The notes under the pieces: model-generated
Database searches by the model: none
Seen by the model: the letters and a program-made list of their open reading frames with translations, nothing else
Told to the model about the DNA's origin: nothing
Shown: positions 1 through 8,202 of the stretch, one piece after another
Layout of the letters: every line of letters begins with the position of its first letter
How positions within the stretch are numbered: the first letter of the stretch is position 1
Made by a program: the position numbers and the translations under genes
Assembly (NCBI GenBank): GCA_035538795.1
Contig: DATLJS010000039.1
Coordinates: 1 to 64,000, forward strand
Reading direction: 5' to 3'
DNA: 64,000 nt
DNA from: JAJZGK01 sp035538795
GTDB lineage: Bacteria > Pseudomonadota > Alphaproteobacteria > Rhodospirillales > Magnetospirillaceae

Positions 1-1
1 C

Positions 2-451
2 CTGAACGCCACCATCGAGGCGGCCCGCGCCGGCGAGGCCGGCAAGGGCTTCGCCGTGGTCGCCGGCGAGGTCAAAAACCTGGCCAACCAGACGGCCAAG
101 GCCACCGACGAAATCTCGGCCCAGATCACCGCCGTGCAGACAGCCACTCAAAACGCCGTCGGCGCCATCGAAGGGATCGGCAAAACCATCAGCACCATCA
201 GCGAGATCGCCTCGGCCATCGCCGTCGCCGTCGAGGAACAGGGCGCAGCCACCCAGGAAATCGCCCGCAACGTTCAGGAAGCCGCCCAAGGCACCGGCCT
301 TGTCACGCAAAATATCGGCGAAGTGACCCGCGCCGCCAGCGAAACCGGCTCGGCCGCCCGCGAGGTTCTCCAGGCCTCCAGTGAACTCAGCCGCCAGTCC
401 GACGGGCTGAATCACAGCGTCGGAAGCTTCCTCAACAACATCCGCACCTGA
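2..451 (+). CDS. Methyl-accepting chemotaxis protein, C-terminal fragment
   Basis: This is the 3' part of a chemoreceptor whose start lies left of the window. The visible 149 residues begin inside the conserved hairpin tip of the cytoplasmic signalling domain (LNATIEAARAGEAGKGFAVVAGEVKNLA). This is the region that contacts CheA and CheW. The rest is heptad-rich coiled coil with the EEQGAATQEIARNV motif often seen in alphaproteobacterial receptors. Its tail resembles the tail of the globin-coupled receptor at 8203-9522. The sensor domain is not visible, so the ligand is unknown. A strong hairpin terminator follows the stop directly. Confidence 0.93.
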   Translation: MNATIEAARAGEAGKGFAVVAGEVKNLANQTAKATDEISAQITAVQTATQNAVGAIEGIGKTISTISEIASAIAVAVEEQGAATQEIARNVQEAAQGTGLVTQNIGEVTRAASETGSAAREVLQASSELSRQSDGLNHSVGSFLNNIRT

Positions 452-465
452 CGCGGCACCAACAG

Positions 466-499
466 AAAGCGCCCGCCGGGTTTCCCCGGCGGGCGCTTT
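466..499. terminator. Bidirectional intrinsic terminator
   Basis: A perfect 15-base-pair GC-rich stem (466-480 with 485-499) has a four-base loop. A/T runs on both outer sides can serve as the U-tract on either strand. It lies between the convergent receptor gene and cobC and probably ends both. Confidence 0.85.
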
Positions 500-508
500 T
501 TCTTTGCC

Positions 509-1537
509 TCAACGCCATTCGGACAGGGCGTCGGCCAGACGGTCGCGGGCCGTCTGCCCCGGCGGCAGACCGAAACGCAGCCAGCGCGGCGACGCGGTGA
601 AGGGCCGCACTAGAATCCCCCGCTGCCCGAGAAATTCGTAAAGCGCCCAAGCCCGCGAGGCGTTGACCAGCCGGAACAGGCTGGTGCCGCCGATCACCGA
701 AAATCCGGACTGAACCAATAAATTATCCAATTGCGCGGCTTCCTGGGCCAACAAATGCCGTGTCCGCTCGGCCCAGGCCGTATCCTGTAGGGCCAGACGG
801 CCGATTTCCAACGCCGGACCGCCCACCGCCCACGGCCCCAGAACCTGACGCAGCAAGCGGGCCTGGGCCTTGTCGCACAAGGCGAACCCCAAACGCAGAC
901 CGGCCAGACCGTAGAATTTGCCGAAACTGCGCAGCACCAGCAAACCGGGGCCGGCCTGCGATGCCAGGGAAAGTTCGGGACAGACGTCGCAAAAGGCTTC
1001 GTCCAGCACCAACAGACCGCCCTTGCGAGCCAGATCGTCGGCAATTTCCAAAAGGCGCTGAGGATCGTGGCGATGGCCGTCGGGATTGTTCGGATTGACC
1101 ACCACCACCACCTGGGCATCGCCAATGCGGTCCAGGGTTTCGCAGGGCAAGACCTGATGACCGGCGTTGGTCCAGCAGGTGGTGTGCTCGCCATAGGTCG
1201 GGCCGACGATGGCGACGTTGGAGAACGGCCGCAAGCGCGGCAGCAGCTGAATCAGAATCTGCGTGCCCGGAGCACAGACGATCTGTTCCGGGTTGGGCAG
1301 GCCGTAGGTTTCGGCCGCCGCCAGCCTCAAGGCTCCTTCCAGCGAGCTTTCCGGCAGGCGCTCCCAGCGGGCGGGCGCCAGCTCGGGCACCGGGTAAGCA
1401 TAAGGATTGATGCCGGTCGACAGGTCCAGCCAGCCCAATTCAGGCCGGCCGAACCGCAATTCGGCGGACACCAGATCGCCGCCATGGATCGGCAAGGCGA
1501 AGGTGTCGAGGGCGGAGGCTCCGGGAACGCGGGTCAT
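509..1537 (-). CDS. cobC: Threonine-phosphate decarboxylase (cobalamin biosynthesis)
   Basis: PLP-dependent fold-type I enzyme of 342 residues in the histidinol-phosphate aminotransferase-like group. This family makes (R)-1-amino-2-propanol phosphate from L-threonine phosphate for the lower-loop linker of cobalamin. Visible signs are the N-terminal IHGGDL motif near residue 17, STGINPY near 40, NPNNPDG near 148, the Asp of LVLDEAF near 179, and the PLP lysine K207 in SFGKFYGLAGLRLGF. It is called CobD in Salmonella and CobC in Pseudomonas nomenclature. No other cob gene is adjacent. It fits with the cobalt uptake operon at 19-21.7 kb. Histidinol-phosphate aminotransferase is the main alternative, but the HGG motif argues for CobC. 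Confidence 0.85.
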   Translation of the reverse strand: MTRVPGASALDTFALPIHGGDLVSAELRFGRPELGWLDLSTGINPYAYPVPELAPARWERLPESSLEGALRLAAAETYGLPNPEQIVCAPGTQILIQLLPRLRPFSNVAIVGPTYGEHTTCWTNAGHQVLPCETLDRIGDAQVVVVVNPNNPDGHRHDPQRLLEIADDLARKGGLLVLDEAFCDVCPELSLASQAGPGLLVLRSFGKFYGLAGLRLGFALCDKAQARLLRQVLGPWAVGGPALEIGRLALQDTAWAERTRHLLAQEAAQLDNLLVQSGFSVIGGTSLFRLVNASRAWALYEFLGQRGILVRPFTASPRWLRFGLPPGQTARDRLADALSEWR

Positions 1538-1540
1538 GGC

Positions 1541-2500
1541 CTAGCTGCTAACACTCCCGGAGACGGCAGGCAAGGCCTCAGACAACGTCTCGGGCAAGGC
1601 TCCGCTCAGAAGATCGCTGATGAAGGCGGCCAATTGCCTGAACTCGACGCCGCGCGGCGACGATTTGCGCCACATCAGGGCCAGGCGGCGGGCCGGAGCC
1701 CCCTCGCCCAGCGCCCGGATCACCAGCCCCGTGCCCTCGGCGGCTCCGGCGTCCACCGCCAGCTTCGGCAACAGGGTGACGCCCAGGCCCGACGCCGCCA
1801 TCTGCACGATGGTATGCAGACTGGTGCCCCGCACCGACTCGCCGCTGCGCGAGGTCGGCAGGTGGCAGGCGGCCAAAGCATGTTCGCGCAGGCAATGCCC
1901 CTCCTCCAGCAGCAGCAGTTCGGCGGACGCCAGATCGTCCGGGCATAAAGCCTTTTTCCCGCACAGAGGATGCCCCGGCGGGCAGGCCAACAGGAAAGGA
2001 TCGTCGCCGATTTCGGCGATTTCGACCCCGTCGGCGTCATACGGCAAGGCCAGCAGGGCGGCGTCGATCTGGCCGGAGTTCAAGCCGTCCAGCAGGCGGG
2101 CGCTCAAATCCTCGCGCAGGTAAAGCTTCAGGCGCGGATGCACCAGACGCAGCGGCGGCAGCAGGCGCGGCAGCAGGTAAGGCGCGATGGTGGGAATGAC
2201 GCCCAGACGCAAGGTGCCGCTCAAAGGCTCCGACGCGGCCTCGACCATTTCCACCATGTCCTCGGCCTCGCGCAGAAGCCGGGCGCCGCGGCGCTCGACC
2301 TCGACGCCCAAGGGGGTGAGCATGACCCAGCGCTTGGTCCGCTCCACCAGGGTGGCGCCCAAAATCTGTTCCAGCTCCTGCAAGCCCGCCGACAAGGTGG
2401 ATTGCGTGACTAGACAGGTTTCGGCGGCGCGGCCGAAATGGCGGTGTTCGGCCAAAGCCGACAGGTAACGCAATTGACGCAGCGTGGGGAGCGGTTTCAT
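1541..2500 (-). CDS. oxyR: Hydrogen-peroxide-sensing LysR regulator OxyR
   Basis: LysR-family activator of 319 residues with an N-terminal winged helix (residues 1-65, RQLRYLSALAEHRHFGRAA) and a periplasmic-binding-protein-like effector domain. The two redox cysteines are recognisable: C203 in EEGHCLREHALAAC and C212, nine residues apart as in E. coli OxyR (C199/C208). It should therefore form the peroxide-induced disulfide and activate antioxidant genes. Catalase or ahpC genes are not next to it; the neighbour downstream is cobC, three bases away. Start is the ATG at 2500. Confidence 0.9.
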   Translation of the reverse strand: MKPLPTLRQLRYLSALAEHRHFGRAAETCLVTQSTLSAGLQELEQILGATLVERTKRWVMLTPLGVEVERRGARLLREAEDMVEMVEAASEPLSGTLRLGVIPTIAPYLLPRLLPPLRLVHPRLKLYLREDLSARLLDGLNSGQIDAALLALPYDADGVEIAEIGDDPFLLACPPGHPLCGKKALCPDDLASAELLLLEEGHCLREHALAACHLPTSRSGESVRGTSLHTIVQMAASGLGVTLLPKLAVDAGAAEGTGLVIRALGEGAPARRLALMWRKSSPRGVEFRQLAAFISDLLSGALPETLSEALPAVSGSVSS

Positions 2501-2548
2501 CGTTTTCCTCGATCAATTCCTAAAGAATGATCCTGCCGGAACGATTGT

Positions 2549-3493
2549 TCAAGTGGTGCTGCGGCGGGTAAAGCTGGAAACCGTGTCGGAAATCTTCTGC
2601 GCCACCGCCGCGTCGCCTTCCCCGCTGAAGGCGCGGCGGATGGCCTGCGCCAATTTCCCCAGCAGTTCCAAGTCCACCGGACTGGGCTTGCATTCCTGGC
2701 TGTTGAAGCGGCTGATCAGGCCGGTCAGGGTGGCCGCCAGCTCGCCCACATGGGCATAGACGGTGCCGCGCAGGCGGCGCGACAAATCCTCGGCCACCAC
2801 CTGCAGGGTCCGGCAATCGTCGGTGAAGATGTCTCCCATCTCGGACAGGCCGTGGTTTTGCAGAATGCGTCGCACCAGGAAGCTGACCTGGATCGAGTAG
2901 CGCTGCATTTTATGGGTGTTGAGACTGGACGCCGCCTCGTCGATCAGCTTTTGCAGATCCGAAGGGTTTTTTCCTTCGATCGCCTTGCTGAACAGGGTGT
3001 TGGGCACGTCGATCAGCGGCGTTCCCACGCCTTCTCCCACGCGGTCGCCCTTGCGGCGGTCGGGGCCGATATAATCATGGGTCACCACAAAGGGTTTACG
3101 CCCCGTCGCCAGCTTGGTCAGGCGGTCCTGCACCACTTCGACCGACACCGGCTTCAGCAGCAGATCGTCGACGCCGCAATCGATGACGTGGCGGATCAGC
3201 GCCGCTTCAGGCTTGGCGGTGGTGGCGATGACCAGCAGGAAGGGGTTCACCCCCAGCCGGTGATGGCGCATCCGATGGATGGCGTCGCAGAAATCCCCGC
3301 CCTGCAAATCGACGTCGCAGATCAGAACGTCCAACAGCGGCGAGCCGAGCGCCTGCTCCACCGCCTCCATGGAATAGCAGTCGGTCAGCTTGGTCAGGCC
3401 GCGTTGAGCCAGCGCCAGCTTCAGCGCCTGGCGCAGATAGGGGTTGGGTTCCCCCAAGGCCAGCGACACCGTATCGAACCGAACTTCCGCCAT
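2549..3493 (-). CDS. CheY-like response regulator with helical output region
   Basis: The protein has 314 residues from the ATG at 3493; an upstream extension lacks family similarity. Residues 1-125 form a receiver domain. LICDVDLQGGD carries the phospho-acceptor Asp, VIATTAKPE the Thr and LLLKPVS the conserved Lys, but the acidic pocket reads GEP instead of DD. A GPDRR linker motif follows, as in many alphaproteobacterial single-domain regulators. The C-terminal 170 residues look helical and match no DNA-binding domain I recognise. The gene is divergent from the hybrid kinase at 3648, with about 155 bases between, so the two may be co-regulated. Function unknown beyond signalling. Confidence 0.8.
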   Translation of the reverse strand: MAEVRFDTVSLALGEPNPYLRQALKLALAQRGLTKLTDCYSMEAVEQALGSPLLDVLICDVDLQGGDFCDAIHRMRHHRLGVNPFLLVIATTAKPEAALIRHVIDCGVDDLLLKPVSVEVVQDRLTKLATGRKPFVVTHDYIGPDRRKGDRVGEGVGTPLIDVPNTLFSKAIEGKNPSDLQKLIDEAASSLNTHKMQRYSIQVSFLVRRILQNHGLSEMGDIFTDDCRTLQVVAEDLSRRLRGTVYAHVGELAATLTGLISRFNSQECKPSPVDLELLGKLAQAIRRAFSGEGDAAVAQKISDTVSSFTRRSTT

Positions 3494-3647
3494 CACGACA
3501 GGGCGAGCCGGACAGCCGGTACGCCTCCCAGGAGTAAAGACGTGCAAAGAGTACACGCCACCCTCGCCATTGGCTATAGACCCCGGACGGTCAAAAGATT
3601 ATTTCCGCCCCGCTTGCGCCGGGCATCGATCCGACCATAATGACCCC

Positions 3648-5498
3648 ATGGGGGATTTAGCGAATACGGCCATCGGCTGGACGGGGGAATTCACGGATCG
3701 GGACCGGGAACGCCAGTTTCAGGATTCCATCCGCTCCGGCAACATCGCCGCCGCCAAGCTCTGCATCCTGGCGACCACGCTGACCAGCCTGAGCTTCGCG
3801 CCCATGGACGTGATGTTCCTGAGCGGGCCGAAGCTGTTCTGGTTCCTGACCGACCGCCTGATCATCGCCCTGTGGTGCGCCGTCGCCCTTTTCGCCCTGA
3901 ACCGCTGGCCCGCCTGCCGCACCAGCCGGGGGTCGGCGGCTCTGTGCCACGTGCATGTGCTGGTGTTCTTCGCCCTGAACGCCCTGGTCTTCGCCCATCC
4001 CGCCCTGAACCGCCATGGCGGCGCGATGTTTCCCATGATCGTCATCGGCATGATGATCTGCCTGCCGGGAACCTTTGCCGAAGTGGCGCTGCAATCGGCC
4101 TATGCCGCGATGGTCAGCCTGGTGTTCTGGGGAGTTCTGCGCAGCCCTCCGGAGCCTGTTCTGGATTTGACGCTGCTGGCTTTTCTCACCGTCGCCTCCT
4201 ATGTCATCGTCGGCATCTGGCGGACCCAGTTGAACCGCATCCGCCGCGAGGAGTTCCTGCATGTGGAGCGCGAGCGCCACATCAACCAGACCCTGACCGA
4301 AGCCAAGGACGCCGCCGAGGCGGCCAGCCGCGCCAAAGCCTCGTTCCTGGCCATGATGAGCCACGAGATCCGCACGCCGATGAACGGCATCCTGGGCATG
4401 GCCGGCCTTCTGAACGGCTGCCGCCTGGACCAGGAGGCCCGCGACTACGCCCAGACCATTTCCCATTCTTCGGAAACCCTGCTAGGCATTCTCGACAGCA
4501 TCCTCGACTTCACCAAACTGGACGCCGGCAAGCTGGAGCTTGAACAATCGGTCTTCGATCTGCCCCGCCTGATCGAAGGCGTCGGCGACCTGATGATGGC
4601 CGGCGCCCGCAAGAAAGGCCTGACGCTGACCATCGGCGTCAGCCCGGACGTGCCCCGCTGGGTGCATTCCGATCCGTTGCGCCTGCGGCAAATTCTGCTG
4701 AACCTGATCGGCAACGCCTTGAAATTCACCGAGCGCGGCGGCGTCAGCGTTCTGGTCATGGCCGCGCCCGCCGGCTCGTTCCTGCAAGACACCCGCCTGA
4801 TCAGTTTCGCCGTCAGGGATACCGGCGTCGGCATCGAGGAAAGCGTGCGGCAGCGGCTGTTCACGGAATTCACCCAGGCGGATTCGTCGATCTCGCGGCG
4901 CTTCGGCGGCACCGGCCTGGGCCTGTCCATCTGCCAGAAACTGGCCGCCCTGCTGGGGGGCGAGATCAATGTCGAAAGCACGCCGGGCCAAGGCAGCCTG
5001 TTCACCCTGAGCGCCCCCTTCAGCAGCCGCAAGACGCCCGACCAGGTGGGGGCCGAAGCCTTGCTGCCGGTGCCGCCCAGCCACATTCTGGTGGCCGAGG
5101 ACGAGCCGACCAACCGCAACGTCATTTCGGTTCTGCTGCGTCGGGCCGGACATCAGGTCGAACTGGTCGAAGGCGGCGAAGCGGCGGTCCACATGGCCGC
5201 CCGGAACGATTTCGACCTGATCCTGATGGACATGCGCATGCCCGGCGTCGATGGCCTGGAGGCCACCCGACGTATCCGCGCCCTGGCGCCGCCCCACGGC
5301 AGCGTGCCCATCGTCGCCCTGACCGCCAACGCCATGCGTGAGGATCAGGAGGCCTGTCTGGCCGCCGGCATGGACGATTTCCTTGCCAAGCCCTTCAGCC
5401 CCAACCGGCTGCATAAGGTATTGGCCGACATCCTGTGCCGCACCTCAACCCCCATTGATAGCCCGGATGCGGCCGACGGCGATAAACTGGCCAAATGA
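3648..5498 (+). CDS. Membrane hybrid histidine kinase (HisKA-HATPase-REC)
   Basis: A 616-residue hybrid sensor kinase. The first 200 residues hold about six hydrophobic segments with only short loops, so the stimulus is probably sensed in or near the membrane. A coiled linker leads to HisKA with phospho-acceptor H239 in MMSHEIRTPMNG. The ATPase shows the N box (NLIGNALKFT), G1 (DTGVGIEE) and G2 (GGTGLGLSIC). The C-terminal receiver has the acidic pair in AEDEPTN, phospho-Asp D528 in ILMDMRMPG and Lys in LAKPFSP. The start at 3648 was chosen because upstream in-frame sequence overlaps the divergent promoter. Its stop overlaps the next start by four bases (ATGA), so the HPt protein is translationally coupled. 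Confidence 0.92.
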   Translation: MGDLANTAIGWTGEFTDRDRERQFQDSIRSGNIAAAKLCILATTLTSLSFAPMDVMFLSGPKLFWFLTDRLIIALWCAVALFALNRWPACRTSRGSAALCHVHVLVFFALNALVFAHPALNRHGGAMFPMIVIGMMICLPGTFAEVALQSAYAAMVSLVFWGVLRSPPEPVLDLTLLAFLTVASYVIVGIWRTQLNRIRREEFLHVERERHINQTLTEAKDAAEAASRAKASFLAMMSHEIRTPMNGILGMAGLLNGCRLDQEARDYAQTISHSSETLLGILDSILDFTKLDAGKLELEQSVFDLPRLIEGVGDLMMAGARKKGLTLTIGVSPDVPRWVHSDPLRLRQILLNLIGNALKFTERGGVSVLVMAAPAGSFLQDTRLISFAVRDTGVGIEESVRQRLFTEFTQADSSISRRFGGTGLGLSICQKLAALLGGEINVESTPGQGSLFTLSAPFSSRKTPDQVGAEALLPVPPSHILVAEDEPTNRNVISVLLRRAGHQVELVEGGEAAVHMAARNDFDLILMDMRMPGVDGLEATRRIRALAPPHGSVPIVALTANAMREDQEACLAAGMDDFLAKPFSPNRLHKVLADILCRTSTPIDSPDAADGDKLAK

Positions 5499-6166
5499 AC
5501 ACCGATCACCTCGCACCATGCGACGTCCTGCTGATCGGCCAGGATACCTTGCCCCTGGCCGATCTTCTGCGCGCGCTGGATCATCGGGTCTTTCCGGTCA
5601 GCCGCCTGGAAGTCGCCCTGCACATCCTGAAAGCCCGCTGTTTCGATTTGCTGATCCTGGCCGGCGCCCCCGCCGACGCCGGCATGACGGATACCGTTCT
5701 GGCCATTCGCGAGATGGTGGAAGCCAATGCCGCCCTGGCCACCCTGGTGGTGTGGGACCGGCTGGGCGGGGAAACCCAAGCCTTGCGCGCCGCCGGTGCC
5801 GACCGGGTGGTGGAAGGCCGTCTGGACGACGTCAAAGTGGCCGAGATGCTGGGGTTGCGCGACGATGCTCCGCCGCCCGCCGAGGTCATCCGCCTGTTGC
5901 AAAGCACGCTGGGCGAATGTCTGGGGGAACTGGAAAGAACCAGCCTGACCCCAAGCCGCCTTGCCGACATCGCTCATCGCCTGAAAGGCAGCGCCTCCAG
6001 TTTCTCGCTGCCCGATCTGGCCGAAGCAGCCCGCGCCGCCATGAAAGCCAGCCTGCCCGACCAGGACGCCGCCGCCCTGCATCGGCGGCTGGTTCAGGAA
6101 ACCGCCCTGGCCTTGGATATCGTTCGCCTGCGCCTTAAAGCGGATGACAGGTTGCCGCCCGCCTGA
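5495..6166 (+). CDS. Pseudo-receiver / HPt phosphotransfer protein
   Basis: The protein has 223 residues. Residues 5-115 have the length and hydrophobic pattern of a receiver domain, but where the phospho-Asp is expected the sequence reads LLILAGAPADAG. No clear Asp-Thr-Lys set remains, so this half looks non-phosphorylatable. Residues 125-215 form an HPt domain with H161 in IAHRLKGSASSFSLPDLAE, which matches the H-x-L-K-G-x-[SA] signature. It should accept phosphate from the coupled hybrid kinase receiver and pass it on, possibly to the OmpR-type regulator that starts 20 bases downstream. The role of the pseudo-receiver is inference; it may be a docking or partner-selection module. Confidence 0.82.
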   Translation: MNTDHLAPCDVLLIGQDTLPLADLLRALDHRVFPVSRLEVALHILKARCFDLLILAGAPADAGMTDTVLAIREMVEANAALATLVVWDRLGGETQALRAAGADRVVEGRLDDVKVAEMLGLRDDAPPPAEVIRLLQSTLGECLGELERTSLTPSRLADIAHRLKGSASSFSLPDLAEAARAAMKASLPDQDAAALHRRLVQETALALDIVRLRLKADDRLPPA

Positions 6167-6186
6167 AACGACAGTACGGTGAACAA

Positions 6187-6873
6187 ATGAGCACTCTTCT
6201 TGTCGTCGAAGACAGCCCCGATCTTTTGGCCCACATCACCGGCAGCCTGACAGCTGAAGGCTATCGCGTGCTGACCGCCGGCTCGGCCGCCGAGATGGGA
6301 CGCCGCTTGGTCGACGACACCCCCGCCCTGATTCTGCTGGACGTCAATCTGCCCGACGCCGACGGCATCGAACTGGCCCGCAGCAAAGGACTGGGGCAGC
6401 GGGGCGGCCTGATTTTCATCACCAGCCGCGACACGCCGGAAGACGTCATCGCCGGTCTGGACGCCGGCGGCGACGACTATGTCACCAAGCCGGTGATGAT
6501 GCCCGCCTTGCTGGCCCGCATCCGCAGCGTTCTGCGGCGGCGCAAGGACAACGCCGCCGAAACCCTGCTGACCTTCGACGGCTGGATCCTCGATCTGATC
6601 CGCCGCGAGCTGTTCTCGCCCAAGGGCAATCTGCTGCCGTTGACCGCCGGGGAGTTCAACGTTCTGGCGGCCCTGGCGGCGGCCAAGGGGCACCCCGTGG
6701 ACCGGGATTTTCTGTTGGACGTCATCTCCAACCGCGACCCACGCGAAGTCAGCGGCCACACGGTGGACACCCTGATCGCCCGCCTGCGCCGCAAGATGCG
6801 CGACGGCGGCGGCCCCGTGCCCATCGTCACCTTGCGCAACCAGGGCTATGCCCTCCGCCCCCAAACTCCTTAG
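6187..6873 (+). CDS. OmpR/PhoB-family response regulator
   Basis: A 228-residue two-domain regulator. The receiver (1-118) has the acidic residues in VVEDSPD, phospho-Asp in ILLDVNLPDADG, Ser/Thr in FITSRD and Lys in YVTKPVM. The winged-helix DNA-binding domain (130-225) shows the family pattern LTAGEFNVLAALAAAKG, HTVDTLIARLRRKM and VTLRNQGYAL. It lies 20 bases after the HPt gene and is very probably the terminal output of the hybrid kinase-HPt relay. Targets are unknown. Confidence 0.9.
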   Translation: MSTLLVVEDSPDLLAHITGSLTAEGYRVLTAGSAAEMGRRLVDDTPALILLDVNLPDADGIELARSKGLGQRGGLIFITSRDTPEDVIAGLDAGGDDYVTKPVMMPALLARIRSVLRRRKDNAAETLLTFDGWILDLIRRELFSPKGNLLPLTAGEFNVLAALAAAKGHPVDRDFLLDVISNRDPREVSGHTVDTLIARLRRKMRDGGGPVPIVTLRNQGYALRPQTP

Positions 6874-6941
6874 GCCGGACAGCGCAAAGGGGGCCTGAGC
6901 CCCCCTTATCGCCGCCGTTCCGCTTTTCCCGATGGCCGCTG

Positions 6942-7649
6942 TCAGTGCGCCGCCAGGCTGTATCCTTGGCCGTGCACCGTGGTGATCAGCCGGTCGCCGC
7001 CCAGCCGGTTCAGTTTACGCCGCAGATTGGCCACGTGGGTATCCAGGCTGCGGTCCAGCGGCGACCATTCCCGCCCCCTGACAGCCTTGTAAAGAACCTG
7101 TCGGCTGACCGGCGCGCCGGGACGTCCCGCGAGAACCGTCAGGATATTGGTTTCAGTGGTGGTCAGGTCGACCGCTTCTCCCTCGGGGGACTTCAGCGAA
7201 TGGGTGGTGGCATCCAACGCCCAACCGCCGAATTCGATGGCGCCGTTGTGGGCGCGACCCGGCAACTGCCCTTCGCTGATCAGGCGCATGCGGCGCATGA
7301 AGGAGCGGATGCGGGCCTGCAACTCGCGGGGATCCACCGGCTTTTGCATGAAATCGTCGGCTCCCAGTTCGAAGCCCAGGGCGCGGTCTTCCGGACCAGC
7401 CTGATCCATCAGTAGCACCAGCCCAACCATGGGCCAACGGCTGCTGAAACGCTTGACCATGTCGAAGCGGTCGGAACCTTTGCGATTGGCGTTGATAATC
7501 GCCACGCACAGACCCGACAGCCATTCGTCATGCAAATCCTCGCCGCTGATGGCCTCGATCACCGAAAAGCCTTCGCTGGCGAGAGAACGGCTAAGGACAT
7601 GCCGCGAGGCGGCGTCGTCATCGACCACCAGAACCCGTTCACAGAGCAT
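6942..7649 (-). CDS. OmpR-family regulator with Asn in place of the phospho-Asp
   Basis: A 235-residue regulator. The start at 7649 has a GAGGA ribosome site about eight bases upstream; a longer in-frame form to 7730 is possible. The receiver has the acidic triad in VVDDDAAS and Lys in FMQKPVD, but the phospho-acceptor position reads AIINANRKG, giving N53 instead of Asp. The winged helix (about 140-233) is normal: LTTTETNILTVLAG, SLDTHVANLRRKL and TTVHGQGYSL. It should bind DNA but not be switched by ordinary aspartyl phosphorylation. It is convergent with the preceding regulator, and its 5' side faces an AT-rich spacer. Confidence 0.88.
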   Translation of the reverse strand: MLCERVLVVDDDAASRHVLSRSLASEGFSVIEAISGEDLHDEWLSGLCVAIINANRKGSDRFDMVKRFSSRWPMVGLVLLMDQAGPEDRALGFELGADDFMQKPVDPRELQARIRSFMRRMRLISEGQLPGRAHNGAIEFGGWALDATTHSLKSPEGEAVDLTTTETNILTVLAGRPGAPVSRQVLYKAVRGREWSPLDRSLDTHVANLRRKLNRLGGDRLITTVHGQGYSLAAH

Positions 7650-8202
7650 CGCCGAATCCTCTTCTTCGCCACGCCCAAAGCCACGCGGCAAAGCCGAAGG
7701 CAATGCCTGAAAGCGATCTCGGACGCCCATTTCGCATCAGTTGAAGCCATTCTCAACGGCGCTGCTTAACAACGGTTTAATAGGCGCGAGGTTCCGTCTG
7801 AATTCTGAAAAAATCATACGACGGCATTAGTCCCCAGGAATCTGGCAAGTTCTCGTGAGAAAACCATTTTTTCTTATATTTCATTTACATGAAAAAACCG
7901 GAAGGTGCCGCCGGCGGGTAAATCGGGAAACGCATTACAAATCGCCTATCGACACCACCTATTAACGAACTATCGTCCAGACGAGACTACCTCTAGGTAT
8001 AGGCAGACACCTACTTATGAATGAGGCCGGTATAATAAAAACCAAACCAACAACACATAAGATAAGTGCGCAGGAAAATACAATTTATGTATTCTGGATT
8101 AGAGAGAATCAAAATGTAAAAAATTAAACAAATACAAAAATAACTCAGAAGAAAACAACTTGAGGCACCAGAAACAACGGAACGGAATTCGGAGATGATG
8201 CC
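7650..8202. other. AT-rich intergenic spacer
   Basis: About 550 bases between the N53 regulator and the globin-coupled receptor, clearly richer in A/T than its surroundings. I see no convincing gene in it. A 71-codon minus-strand frame (8011-8226) runs into the receptor start and lacks a ribosome site. The spacer must hold the promoters of both divergent genes. I could not assign -35/-10 boxes with confidence. Confidence 0.5.
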
